Source of the DNA: SLRI01 sp036796215
GTDB taxonomy: Bacteria > Pseudomonadota > Alphaproteobacteria > Geminicoccales > Geminicoccaceae
DNA: 64,000 nt
Assembly (NCBI GenBank): GCA_036796215.1
Contig: DAIRDJ010000001.1
Span: forward strand, 1 to 64,000
Direction: 5' to 3'
Position 1 is the stretch's first letter, and the number at the start of each line of letters is the position of its first letter. A program made the position numbers and the translations under genes. The notes beneath the pieces are model-generated. The model did not search any database. It was not told the origin of the DNA and saw only the letters and a list, made by a program, of their open reading frames with translations. This document shows positions 34,298-42,577 of the stretch, in pieces.

Positions 34298-34440
34298 CGA
34301 CATGACACGCCGGCACCGATCAGCTAGGCAAGGGACCGCACGGCAGCGGAGGCCTGCTGATGCCGACCGGTCCGTCGGGTCGGCTGAAGATCCGGCTCTA
34401 CTCGTCGGCAACGGTTCGCTTCATCACAGAGGAGTCCACG

Positions 34441-35133
34441 ATGCCGCCCGTTCGCTGGGACGCGGTCCGGGCCGTCGTTTTCGATGTCGACGGCACGCTC
34501 TACGATCAAGGCAGCATGCGACGGCGGATGGCCATGGCGCTGATCCTGCACTGCCTGCAGCACCCGCGCGAGTGGCGGCTCCTGCGCACGGTCAAGACCT
34601 TTCGCGAGATCCGCGAGACGTTGGGCGAGGAGGAGGTGGGCGATGTCGCCCGAGTGCAATACACCCGGCCGGCCGAACGGCTCGCGATCGATCCCGCAAC
34701 GGTGCGCCAGGTGGCCGAGTACTGGCTCGGCGAGCGGCCGCTCGCGCAGCTGCGCGCCTGCCGGGCCCCCGGCATCGATGCGCTGTTCGCGGCGTTGCGC
34801 GACACCGGCCGAAGGATCGCTGTCTTCTCCGACTATTCGATCGAGGACAAGCTCGCGGCACTTGGGCTTGAGGCCGACCTTTGCGTGTCGGCGCTCGACC
34901 CCGACGTCGACCGGCTCAAGCCCAACGCCCGCGGACTGGAGCGGATCCTGGAGCGCCTGGCATTGCCGCCCGAGGCCTGTGTCATGATCGGGGACCGGGA
35001 CGATCGGGACGGCGAAGCGGCGCGCCGGGTCGGCATGCCGTTCGTGCGCAAGATCTGGCGTGGCGCATCCGACACCGGCACGGTGAGCGATTACGTCGCT
35101 CTCGCCACGCTGCTGCGCCGCGGTGCTCGGTGA
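34441..35133 (+). CDS. HAD-family hydrolase/phosphatase
   Basis: A 230-residue haloacid-dehalogenase-type hydrolase. Motif I VVFDVDGTLYDQ (nucleophile Asp at residue ~16), motif II VFSDYS (~126), motif III Lys in DRLKPNARGL (~160), motif IV CVMIGDRDDRDGEAARRVG (~180). A helical cap lies between motifs I and II. Substrates of such proteins are small phosphate esters such as sugar or polyol phosphates. AGAGGAG precedes ATG 34441. It lies between a flippase-like SMR gene and an acyltransferase, so a role in surface-sugar synthesis is reasonable but unproven. Confidence 0.88.
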   Translation: MPPVRWDAVRAVVFDVDGTLYDQGSMRRRMAMALILHCLQHPREWRLLRTVKTFREIRETLGEEEVGDVARVQYTRPAERLAIDPATVRQVAEYWLGERPLAQLRACRAPGIDALFAALRDTGRRIAVFSDYSIEDKLAALGLEADLCVSALDPDVDRLKPNARGLERILERLALPPEACVMIGDRDDRDGEAARRVGMPFVRKIWRGASDTGTVSDYVALATLLRRGAR

Positions 35134-35254
35134 CGTGGTTCGTCTTCAGAGGCCACAGGCGACTCCGCTGCCCGCGGAATAATGTGGCGCCCGCCGCACC
35201 GGGCCGGCGCGCCGTTTTCGTCAGGACCCCGGGGCAGCAGATCGGAGATTGAGC

Positions 35255-36391
35255 TTGGGTACGCTGCGTTGCCTTCTCGCCCTGATGGTCGTCTATTTTC
35301 ATGCCGGCGGCAGCACGGTGCTCGGCTTGCCGATCCCGGATGGCTGGCTTGCCGTGCAGATGTTCTTCATGATCTCCGGCTTCTACATGGCGCTGGTGCT
35401 GAACGAGAAATACACGACAGCCGACGATAATTGGCTCTTCTACACAAACCGCGTGCTTCGCCTTTGGCCGCCGGCGGTCATCGTCAATCTTCTCGTGATC
35501 GTCAGCTTCATCGTCTACGGCGAGGCCTTGCTGTTCGAGGTGAGCATGGGCCTCGGCGACCTGGTGGACCTGTTGCGCTCGCTCGACGCCCTCACACTCG
35601 CCTATTTGGGCTTTCTCAACCTGTTCATCCTCGGCATGGACAGCATCTGGTTCGTCGGCATCACACCGGAGACCGGGCTCGGCTATCTGCGCCGTGGCGA
35701 GCACACGTTCGGGGCCGCGAGCCTGATGCTCAACCACCCGCTCTGGACGATAGCGGTCGAAGCGCTCTACTACCTCGTATCGCCGTTCCTGCTGCGCCGG
35801 GGCCCGTGGGTCGCCGGCGCGCTCGTCGTTGCCGGCGGCCTGTTTCACGTCGGCGTCGCCCTCAGCCCGTTGAACTACCGGCATTTCGGCTACTTCTTCT
35901 TTCCGTCGGCCGCCTATTTTTTCTTCCTCGGTGCATTCGTCTATCACATCTTTCGCTGGTACCGTAATTCTATTTTGCGGCAGAGGCTTGAGGCGCGGCC
36001 GTTGTTGCTGCTCGCTGGTCTGATCGGCGTCAGCCTGCCGGCCCATCTCGTGATCTGGAATATGCTGCCGGCGGCGAGCCTGTTCAGCGCTCTGGTCCTG
36101 GCCCCGGTCATCCCGATCCTGTTCGGCCTTACCCAGCGCAACCGGATCGACCGCTTCATCGGCGAATTGTCCTATGCGACGTATCTGGTCCATTACCCGA
36201 TCATGGTCTTCTTTCTCGGCGTGTACGCGCCGCCGGTGGTCTTTCTGATCGTTGGGACGCTCTCGGTGCTCGGCGCCATCGTGCTCTACCTCCTGGTCGA
36301 AAGACCCATCGATCGCTGGCGGCAGCGCCGGGCGCGAGAGCAGACGGTGCGGGCGCCGCACTCCTATGGCCGTGGGGCGGCTGCCGGTTGA
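35255..36391 (+). CDS. membrane acyltransferase (acyltransferase-3 family)
   Basis: A 378-residue integral membrane protein of the OafA/acyltransferase-3 family, which O-acylates sugars or lipids at the cell surface. The catalytic-type His is in LMVVYFHAGG (residue ~17), followed by QMFFMISGFYMALVLNEKY and RVLRLWPPAV. The C-terminal half has about ten helices, ending with IGELSYATYLVHYPIMVFFL and a helix closing in LLVERPI. Start TTG at 35255, seven bases after GGAG, is preferred to TTG at 35249. It is the third gene of the SMR-HAD-acyltransferase cluster. Confidence 0.88.
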   Translation: MGTLRCLLALMVVYFHAGGSTVLGLPIPDGWLAVQMFFMISGFYMALVLNEKYTTADDNWLFYTNRVLRLWPPAVIVNLLVIVSFIVYGEALLFEVSMGLGDLVDLLRSLDALTLAYLGFLNLFILGMDSIWFVGITPETGLGYLRRGEHTFGAASLMLNHPLWTIAVEALYYLVSPFLLRRGPWVAGALVVAGGLFHVGVALSPLNYRHFGYFFFPSAAYFFFLGAFVYHIFRWYRNSILRQRLEARPLLLLAGLIGVSLPAHLVIWNMLPAASLFSALVLAPVIPILFGLTQRNRIDRFIGELSYATYLVHYPIMVFFLGVYAPPVVFLIVGTLSVLGAIVLYLLVERPIDRWRQRRAREQTVRAPHSYGRGAAAG

Positions 36392-36494
36392 TCATCTGGC
36401 CATGGTTGCCTGGCTTCGACCGGCTGGCTAACGTTCGCCGCCGTGGCGCGCGGCATGGCCGGCGTTGCGCCTGGCCGGCTGGGGGTGAACGCGC

Positions 36495-38099
36495 ATGAGC
36501 ACATTCGACTACATCGTGATCGGGGCCGGCAGTGCCGGCTGTGTGCTCGCCAACCGGCTGTCCGCCGATCCGCGGGCTCGGGTGCTGCTGCTCGAGGCCG
36601 GTGGCCACGACCGGCGTTTTTGGATCCACGTGCCGATCGGCTATCTCTACACCCAGAACAACCCCAAGACCGACTGGTGCTTCAAGACCGAGGTCGAGCC
36701 CGGCCTCGGTGGCCGCGCCCTGAACTATCCGCGGGGCCGGGTGTTGGGCGGCTGCTCCTCGATCAACGGCATGATCTACATGCGCGGCCAGGCCGCCGAC
36801 TACGATCACTGGCGGCAGCTCGGCAATCCGGGCTGGAGCTGGGACGACGTCCTGCCGTTCTTCAAGAAATCCGAGGATTTCGTGCATGGTGCCGACGAGC
36901 TGCATGGCGCCGGCGGCGAATGGCGGGTCGAGGAGCCCAGGGTTAGTTGGCCCATTCTCGACGCCTTCCGGGAGGCCGCCGCCGAGGTCGGCATCCCCAG
37001 GACCAGCGACTTCAACCGCGGCAGCAACGAGGGCTGCGGCTATTTTCACGTCAATCAGCGGAAGGGGGTGCGCTGGTCGACGGCCAAGGCCTTTCTCAAG
37101 CCCGCGCGGCCGAGGCCCAATCTGCTGGTGGTGACCGGTGCCCAGGTCACCGGTCTCCGGTTCAGCGATCATCGCTGCAGCGGGGTCGATTATGTCGAGC
37201 ACACGCTGCAGAAGTCGGCGAGCGCCGGCCGCGAGGTCGTCCTCGCGAGCGGTGCTGTCGCCTCGCCGCAGCTGCTGATGCTCTCCGGGATCGGGGATCC
37301 GGCCGTGCTCGCCGAGCATGGTATCGAGGTGCACCACGCCCTCCCGGGAATCGGCGGCAATCTGCAGGATCACCTGCAGATCCGCACGGTATTCAAGGTC
37401 AAGAACACGCTGACCCTGAACGAGCAGGCAGCGAGCCTGCTCGGCCGGGCGCGGATGGCGCTCGAGTATGCGCTCCATCGAACCGGGCCCCTGAGCATGG
37501 CGCCATCGACCATGGGGGCCTTCGCCCGGACCGATCCGAGCTTCGCCACGCCCAATGTGGAGTACCACGTCCAGCCCTTGAGCCTCGACCGCTTCGGCGA
37601 TCCCCTGCACCCCTTCCCGGCGATCACCGCCTCGGTCTGCAATCTCCGGCCGACCAGCCGCGGCACGGTTCGCTTGAAGTCGAGAGACGCCAAGGCACCA
37701 CCGGCGATCGCCCCCAACTACCTGTCGACCGCCGAGGACCAGAAAGTGGCGGCGGAGTCCATCCGCCTCACCCGGCGGATCATGGCAGCCTCTGCCCTCG
37801 CCCCCTTCGCGCCCGAGGAATACCGGCCGGGTGCCGCGGTTGCCGAGGAGCCCGAACTGGTCAAGGCCGCAGGTGCCCTGGGCACCACCATTTTCCATCC
37901 GGTCGGGACCTGCAGGATGGGCCCGGCCGAAGACCGCCTTGCGGTGGTCGATGCACGGCTGAAGCTGCACGGGCTCGAGGGCTTGCGAGTGGTCGATGCC
38001 TCGATCATGCCGACCATCACATCGGGCAACACCAATTCGCCGGTGATCATGATCGCCGAGAAGGCGGCGGCAATGATCCTGGAGGATGCGCGTCGCTGA
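36495..38099 (+). CDS. choline-dehydrogenase-like GMC oxidoreductase (copy 4)
   Basis: A 534-residue flavoprotein of the classical GMC type. FAD motif YIVIGAGSAGCVLANRLSAD (residues ~6-25), LLEAGG, the second signature PRGRVLGGCSSINGMIYMRG (~75-95), ASGAVASPQLLMLSGIGD (~250) and the catalytic HPVGTCRMG (~465), with ASIMPTITSGNTNSPVIMIA near the end. It oxidises an alcohol to an aldehyde; choline, polyethylene glycol or aliphatic alcohols are all possible. No betaine-aldehyde dehydrogenase is adjacent. The length matches choline dehydrogenases. Start ATG at 36495. Confidence 0.92.
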   Translation: MSTFDYIVIGAGSAGCVLANRLSADPRARVLLLEAGGHDRRFWIHVPIGYLYTQNNPKTDWCFKTEVEPGLGGRALNYPRGRVLGGCSSINGMIYMRGQAADYDHWRQLGNPGWSWDDVLPFFKKSEDFVHGADELHGAGGEWRVEEPRVSWPILDAFREAAAEVGIPRTSDFNRGSNEGCGYFHVNQRKGVRWSTAKAFLKPARPRPNLLVVTGAQVTGLRFSDHRCSGVDYVEHTLQKSASAGREVVLASGAVASPQLLMLSGIGDPAVLAEHGIEVHHALPGIGGNLQDHLQIRTVFKVKNTLTLNEQAASLLGRARMALEYALHRTGPLSMAPSTMGAFARTDPSFATPNVEYHVQPLSLDRFGDPLHPFPAITASVCNLRPTSRGTVRLKSRDAKAPPAIAPNYLSTAEDQKVAAESIRLTRRIMAASALAPFAPEEYRPGAAVAEEPELVKAAGALGTTIFHPVGTCRMGPAEDRLAVVDARLKLHGLEGLRVVDASIMPTITSGNTNSPVIMIAEKAAAMILEDARR

Positions 38100-38191
38100 A
38101 GCGGCAACGGCGACGAAGCAGCTGGCGGCTGGTGTGAGCGCGCCTAATGCGGTACCCGGGGGTTCGCATGAAGGTCGGGAGGAGGCAGGCG

Positions 38192-38860
38192 ATGGGTCCG
38201 GTGCTGAGCTTCGTTTTGGGTATCGTCGTCGGCGTCATCGGCGCCTGGTGGTTCTTCGAGCGGCGCGATGCGCAGAGTCGCGAGGCGATGGAAGCCGGCT
38301 GGAAGAAGAAGCTGGAGCATGTCGAGGCCGAGGTGAAGCGGGCCGATGCGGCGCATGACGAGACCAAGGAGCGGCTGCGCCAGCTCGAGCAGCAGCGGCT
38401 GCCGGCACCGCAAGCCCCAGCTCGGGCCGAGCCTGCACCGCCACCCCCCGCCGGCAGCTCGGCGCCGACCACCGAGCAGGCGCTCAGCGAGGCCGAGCGG
38501 CTCGCCCAGGCCAAGCGGCGGATCGACGCGAAGCTGGCGCAACTGCCGGCTGGCTCATCGGCGCGAAAACGGCTGATGGCGGAGCGCGCCGCACTCGATC
38601 AGGCAGCCGTGCAGCCGCCGGCCGAGGAGCAGCCGCTCTTCACGCCACCAATCGACGCGCCCGACGATCTCGAGCGGATCCGCGGCATCGGCCCGGTCTT
38701 GCGGCAACGCCTCAACAAGCTCGGCATCACGACCTTCGCACAGATTGCGGCCTTCACCGAGGACGACCTGAAGCGGATCGACGAGGTGCTCGATTTCAAT
38801 GGGCAGATCAGCCGCGAACGGTGGGTGGAGCAGGCCAAGGCGTTGCGCGATGAGGCTTGA
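38192..38860 (+). CDS. membrane-anchored helix-hairpin-helix protein
   Basis: A 222-residue protein. An N-terminal transmembrane helix (PVLSFVLGIVVGVIGAWWFF) is followed by a charged coiled-coil (residues ~30-75), a Pro/Ala-rich linker, a second helical part, and a C-terminal HhH domain: DDLERIRGIGPVLRQRLNKL then ITTFAQIAAFTEDDLKRID. This C-terminal 'RIxGIGPxxxxxLxxxGI' domain occurs in NADH-dehydrogenase-subunit E fusions and envelope proteins and may bind DNA or protein. ATG 38192 has GGAGGAGG just upstream; an ATG at 38147 is in frame but weaker. Function unknown. Confidence 0.75.
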   Translation: MGPVLSFVLGIVVGVIGAWWFFERRDAQSREAMEAGWKKKLEHVEAEVKRADAAHDETKERLRQLEQQRLPAPQAPARAEPAPPPPAGSSAPTTEQALSEAERLAQAKRRIDAKLAQLPAGSSARKRLMAERAALDQAAVQPPAEEQPLFTPPIDAPDDLERIRGIGPVLRQRLNKLGITTFAQIAAFTEDDLKRIDEVLDFNGQISRERWVEQAKALRDEA

Positions 38861-38913
38861 GGCTCGGCGTCGTTCGGATTCGAAAAAAATCTTGGCTGCG
38901 GTGCCCTGCCGCG

Positions 38914-38942
38914 TGATCCGGGTCAGCACGCCCGGCGTAGAC
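38914..38942 (+). promoter_or_regulatory. RpoE/ChrR-type promoter candidate for the 39130-44533 operon
   Basis: TGATCC (38914-38919), 18-bp spacer, TAGAC (38938-38942), about 190 bases before the first gene. The same -35 and spacing occur on the minus strand ahead of the facing operon (47941-47969). It resembles the TGATCC-N18-TAA type promoters read by Rhodobacter RpoE in the singlet-oxygen response. Confidence 0.6.
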
Positions 38943-39129
38943 TTGGGTAGCCAGCCGGCTGAAAAGCCAGTGGCAATAGCCCGCCGGTCTTTCCTCCCCC
39001 GGGGCCGGCGGGCCCCGCTGCCGGGGGTCTGGTCCTTCCTTGTCAATAGCGGCGCAGTGGCGAGTGCATAGAGAAAGCTGCATGCAAATCAGCGTTGGCC
39101 TCGCCCGCTCGGCTCCCCGGAGATAGTTC

Positions 39130-40470
39130 TTGCAGCTCGGTGTCGTCGGCTCCGGCATTGCCGGCCTTTCTGCTGCGTGGCTGCTCGGCCGACAGCACCG
39201 CGTCACCCTGTTCGAGCGGGAGGCGCGTCTCGGCGGTCACAGCAATACCGTCGACGTGACGATCGCGAACGCGACGGTAGCCGTCGACACGGGCTTCATC
39301 GTCTACAACGAGCGCAACTATCCCGAGCTCACCGCCTTTCTTGCGCACCTGAAGGTCCCGACCGAGCCGAGCAACATGTCGTTCTCGGCGAGCATCGACG
39401 GCGGCAGGCTGGAATATTGCGGTGCGTCGCTTGCCGCCCTCTTTGCCCAGAAGCGCAATCTGTTGCGCCCCGGCTTCTACCGGATGCTCGCGGACATCAT
39501 GCGCTTCAACAAGCTCGGCATCACGCATCTGGAGGCGGCCGAGCGGCAGGACTGGACGCTCGGGCGCTTCCTCGACGCGCACCAGTTCGGCCAGGCCTTC
39601 ACTGGTGCCTACCTCCTGCCCATGGCGGCCGCCATCTGGTCGTGCCCGACCGCCACCATGCTGCATTTCCCGGCCACCAGCTTTCTCCGCTTCTTCGCCA
39701 ATCACGGCCTCTTGACCGTGGCCGATCGGCCGGCCTGGCGGACGTTGAGCCATCGCTCGCGCGACTATGTCGCCGCCATCCGGCAGGCGCTCGGTGCCAA
39801 TGTCCGCAGCGCCGCGCCGGTGGTCGCGGTCAGGCGCGTACCCGGCGGCGTCGAGGTGGTCGACGGGCGGGGCGGGCAGTTCCACTTCGATGCCGTGGTG
39901 ATGGCGGCCCACGCCGATCAGACGGCGGCCGTGCTGCTCGATGCCGACGCCGAGGAGCGGCGGATCCTGGGCACCTTCAAGTTCCAGCCCAATCGGGCCG
40001 TCCTGCACAGCGACGCGTCGCTGATGCCGAAACGCCGTGGCGCCTGGGCCGCGTGGAACTATAGTGCCGGTGGTCTGCTCGAGCCCGGGGCCCGCGTCGC
40101 CGTGACCTACTGGATGAACCGTCTGCAGAACATCGACGAGCGCTTGCCGCTGTTCGTCTCGATGAATCCGATCCGGGAGCCGGATCCGGCCCTGGTCCAC
40201 GGCGAGTTCGCCTACGACCACCCGGTCTTCGATGCTGCAGCCATTGCGGCACAGGACGCCATGCGGCACATCCAGGGCCGCGGCGGCGTCTTCCATGCCG
40301 GCGCCTGGCTCGGCTATGGCTTTCACGAGGACGGGCTGCGCTCGGGCCTCGAAGCCGCGGCCAGGCTCGGTGTGACGGCACCCTGGAAAGCGCCGGCGGC
40401 AGCAGCGCGTCATGTTCCGGCGGCAGCATCGCTCGGCCTGCCCGAGCATGCGGCGGCGCAATCGGCATGA
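39130..40470 (+). CDS. FAD-dependent amine-oxidase-type oxidoreductase
   Basis: A 446-residue flavoprotein. FAD motif LGVVGSGIAGLSAAWLLGRQ (residues ~3-22), then EREARLGGHSNTVDV and VDTGFIVYNERNYPELTAFL. The C-terminal part has RGGVFHAGAWLGYGFHEDGL. It belongs to the group found beside DUF1365 and cyclopropane synthases. In Rhodobacter the homologous protein takes part in converting methylated fatty acyl chains to unsaturated/furan fatty acids (UfaD); a lipid desaturase role here is inferred. The start is TTG at 39130 with GGAGA at seven bases. It is the first gene of a six-gene operon. Confidence 0.85.
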   Translation: MQLGVVGSGIAGLSAAWLLGRQHRVTLFEREARLGGHSNTVDVTIANATVAVDTGFIVYNERNYPELTAFLAHLKVPTEPSNMSFSASIDGGRLEYCGASLAALFAQKRNLLRPGFYRMLADIMRFNKLGITHLEAAERQDWTLGRFLDAHQFGQAFTGAYLLPMAAAIWSCPTATMLHFPATSFLRFFANHGLLTVADRPAWRTLSHRSRDYVAAIRQALGANVRSAAPVVAVRRVPGGVEVVDGRGGQFHFDAVVMAAHADQTAAVLLDADAEERRILGTFKFQPNRAVLHSDASLMPKRRGAWAAWNYSAGGLLEPGARVAVTYWMNRLQNIDERLPLFVSMNPIREPDPALVHGEFAYDHPVFDAAAIAAQDAMRHIQGRGGVFHAGAWLGYGFHEDGLRSGLEAAARLGVTAPWKAPAAAARHVPAAASLGLPEHAAAQSA

Positions 40471-40492
40471 GCCGCCGCACCTGCGGTTGGCC

Positions 40493-41269
40493 ATGGTGAG
40501 CACCCAGGCAGAGCTGCGCTCCAGGCTCTACGACGGCATCGTCATGCACCAGCGCCTGCGGCCGGTGCGGCACGGCTTTCGGTATCGCGTGTTCTCGCTG
40601 CTGCTCGACCTCGACGAACTGCCCGAGTTGTCGAGAGTGTCGCGGCTCCTGAAGTTCGAACGAGCCGGCATCCTCTCGTTTCGGGCGAGGGATCACGGGG
40701 CGCGCGACGGCTCGCCGCTACGCCCCTGGGCCGAGGCGCATTTTTCCGCAGCCGGTATCGAGGGTATCGCTCGGCTCGAGCTTCTTTGCTTTCCCCGGCT
40801 CTGGGGCTTCGTCTTCAACCCGCTGAGCGTCTATTTCGCCTACGACGCGGCGAACGAGCTTTTGGGTGTGCTCTACGAGGTGAAGAACACCTTCGGCGGC
40901 CAGCATGCCTATGTCCTGCCGGCGGGTCCGGCGCAGCGCGGCGCCGACGGGCGGGTGCGGCACGGGGTCGAGAAGTCGTTCTACGTCTCGCCCTTCATCG
41001 ACATGGCAGCCGCCTACCACTTCGTGCTGCGGCCGCCGGCGGAGACGCTGGAGCTCGTGATCCGCGAGACTGATCGGGACGGGGTCTTTTTCACCGCGAG
41101 CCAGACCGGCAAGAGCCTGCCCTTCAGCGATCGCCATCTCGCCGGCTGCCTGCTGCGCAATCTCGCCATGACGTTCAAGGTGGTTGGTGGCATTCATGTC
41201 GAGGCTCTTCGGCTCTGGCTGAAGGGGGCACCCTATCACCCGAAGACCGCCGGGCAGGTCGATGGCTAG
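40493..41269 (+). CDS. DUF1365 family protein
   Basis: A 258-residue protein of the DUF1365 family, which is always found with FAD amine-oxidase-like proteins and cyclopropane-fatty-acid synthases. Family features: YDGIVMHQRLRPVRHGFRYR (residues ~13-33), LCFPRLWGFVFNPLSVYFAY (~100), EVKNTFGGQHAYVLP (~130), EKSFYVSPFIDMAAAYHFVL (~165). It probably handles lipid or acyl substrates together with its neighbours; no biochemical activity is firmly established. Start ATG at 40493, 22 nt after the preceding stop. An ATG at 40412 would overlap the upstream gene. Confidence 0.88.
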   Translation: MVSTQAELRSRLYDGIVMHQRLRPVRHGFRYRVFSLLLDLDELPELSRVSRLLKFERAGILSFRARDHGARDGSPLRPWAEAHFSAAGIEGIARLELLCFPRLWGFVFNPLSVYFAYDAANELLGVLYEVKNTFGGQHAYVLPAGPAQRGADGRVRHGVEKSFYVSPFIDMAAAYHFVLRPPAETLELVIRETDRDGVFFTASQTGKSLPFSDRHLAGCLLRNLAMTFKVVGGIHVEALRLWLKGAPYHPKTAGQVDG

Positions 41270-41313
41270 CCGTCGCTGCCCAGAAGAGGTGGCGCAAGGA
41301 CGGAGTAGAACGC

Positions 41314-42546
41314 ATGGGCACCGGCCAGCACAGTCTCGGCACCGCAGCTCCAGGGCGCGGCACGGCCACGGATCGTCTGCGCATCGACACGATCCTGCGC
41401 CTCTTCAGGCGGCTGCGCCACGGCACACTCGAGCTGGTCTTGCCGGACGGCACCACGGAGGTGATGCGCGGTGACGATGCCGGTCCCGCAGCCGCCCTGC
41501 ACATCCGCGATGCCAGGGTGGTGGATCGCTACCTCAAGCACGGCAGCGTCGGTTTTGCCGAGAGCTACATCGCCGGCGAATGGGAGACGCCCGACCTGCC
41601 GAACCTGTTGGAGCTGCTCGACCGCAATTACGACGCCTGGGGTGAGGGCTATTTCGGCCCGGTGCTCGCCCGCATCGTAGCCCGGGTCCAGCATTGGTTC
41701 CGGTCGAACACCAAGGCGGGCTCCAAGCGCAACATCCATTCGCATTACGACCTCGGCAATGACTTCTTCGCCGCCTGGCTCGACCCATCGATGACCTACT
41801 CGGCCGCCCTTTTCGGCGAGCGCCCGGGCACCGATCTGGAGGCTGCCCAGCTCGCCAAGTATCATAATCTCTGCCGGATGATCGAGCTGCAGCCGGGGCA
41901 TCGGCTGCTCGAGATCGGCAGTGGCTGGGGTGGCTTTGCGATGGCCGCGGCCAGGGATTTCGGCGCCGAGGTCACCAGCATCACGATCTCGAAGGCGCAG
42001 CACGAGCTGGCCTCGCGACGGGTCGCCGAGGCGGGCTTGCAGGATCGGGTCGAGATCCGGCTGCTCGACTACCGTGACGTCAGCGGTGCCTATGACCGGG
42101 TCGCCTCGATCGAGATGTTCGAGGCCGTGGGCGAGCGCTATTGGCCGACCTATTTCGGCCAGGTCAGGAATGTGCTGAAGCCGGGCGGCATCGCCGGCCT
42201 GCAGATCATCACCATCAAGGACACCTATTTCGACACCTACCGCCGCGGCGCCGATTTCATCCAGCAGTATATTTTCCCGGGTGGCATGCTGCCGTCCGCC
42301 ACGGCACTTGCGGAGCAGACCAGGAAGGTTGGCCTCGAGGTCACGCAGAGCATCGCCTTCGGCCGCGACTATGCCCGCACGCTCGGGCTTTGGGGCGATC
42401 GCTTCGATGCCGCCTCGGACAAGCTCAAGAACCACGGCTACGACGAACGCTTCCGCCGTCTCTGGCGCTACTATCTCGGCTATTGCGAGGCGGGCTTTCG
42501 CACCGGCAGCACCGATGTGTTGCAGCTGGCGCTGAAGCGGAGCTGA
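41314..42546 (+). CDS. cyclopropane-fatty-acyl-phospholipid synthase family methyltransferase
   Basis: A 410-residue SAM-dependent enzyme that transfers a methylene/methyl group to double bonds of membrane phospholipid acyl chains. Landmarks: SHYDLGNDFFAAWLDPSMTY (residues ~147-167), the SAM-binding LLEIGSGWGGFAMAAARDFG (~205-225), SIEMFEAVGERYWPTYF (~265) and QQYIFPGGMLPSATAL (~320). The C-terminus is typical of the family. It is the third gene of the stress-lipid operon; in related bacteria the cluster copy makes 10- or 11-methyl fatty acids rather than cyclopropanes. GGAG lies about nine bases before ATG 41314. Confidence 0.93.
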   Translation: MGTGQHSLGTAAPGRGTATDRLRIDTILRLFRRLRHGTLELVLPDGTTEVMRGDDAGPAAALHIRDARVVDRYLKHGSVGFAESYIAGEWETPDLPNLLELLDRNYDAWGEGYFGPVLARIVARVQHWFRSNTKAGSKRNIHSHYDLGNDFFAAWLDPSMTYSAALFGERPGTDLEAAQLAKYHNLCRMIELQPGHRLLEIGSGWGGFAMAAARDFGAEVTSITISKAQHELASRRVAEAGLQDRVEIRLLDYRDVSGAYDRVASIEMFEAVGERYWPTYFGQVRNVLKPGGIAGLQIITIKDTYFDTYRRGADFIQQYIFPGGMLPSATALAEQTRKVGLEVTQSIAFGRDYARTLGLWGDRFDAASDKLKNHGYDERFRRLWRYYLGYCEAGFRTGSTDVLQLALKRS

Positions 42547-42556
42547 AGGGGCCACC

Positions 42557-42577
42557 ATGCAGCACGCCGACGCATGA
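42557..42577 (+). CDS. possible 6-codon leader peptide coupled to the MFS gene
   Basis: AAGGGG (42546-42551) is well spaced for ATG 42557, not for the MFS start. The mini-frame reads MQHADA and ends in a TGA that overlaps the MFS ATG (ATGA, 42574-42577). Translation of the transporter may depend on reinitiation after this peptide. Seen only as sequence; no homology is possible at this length. Confidence 0.3.
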   Translation: MQHADA

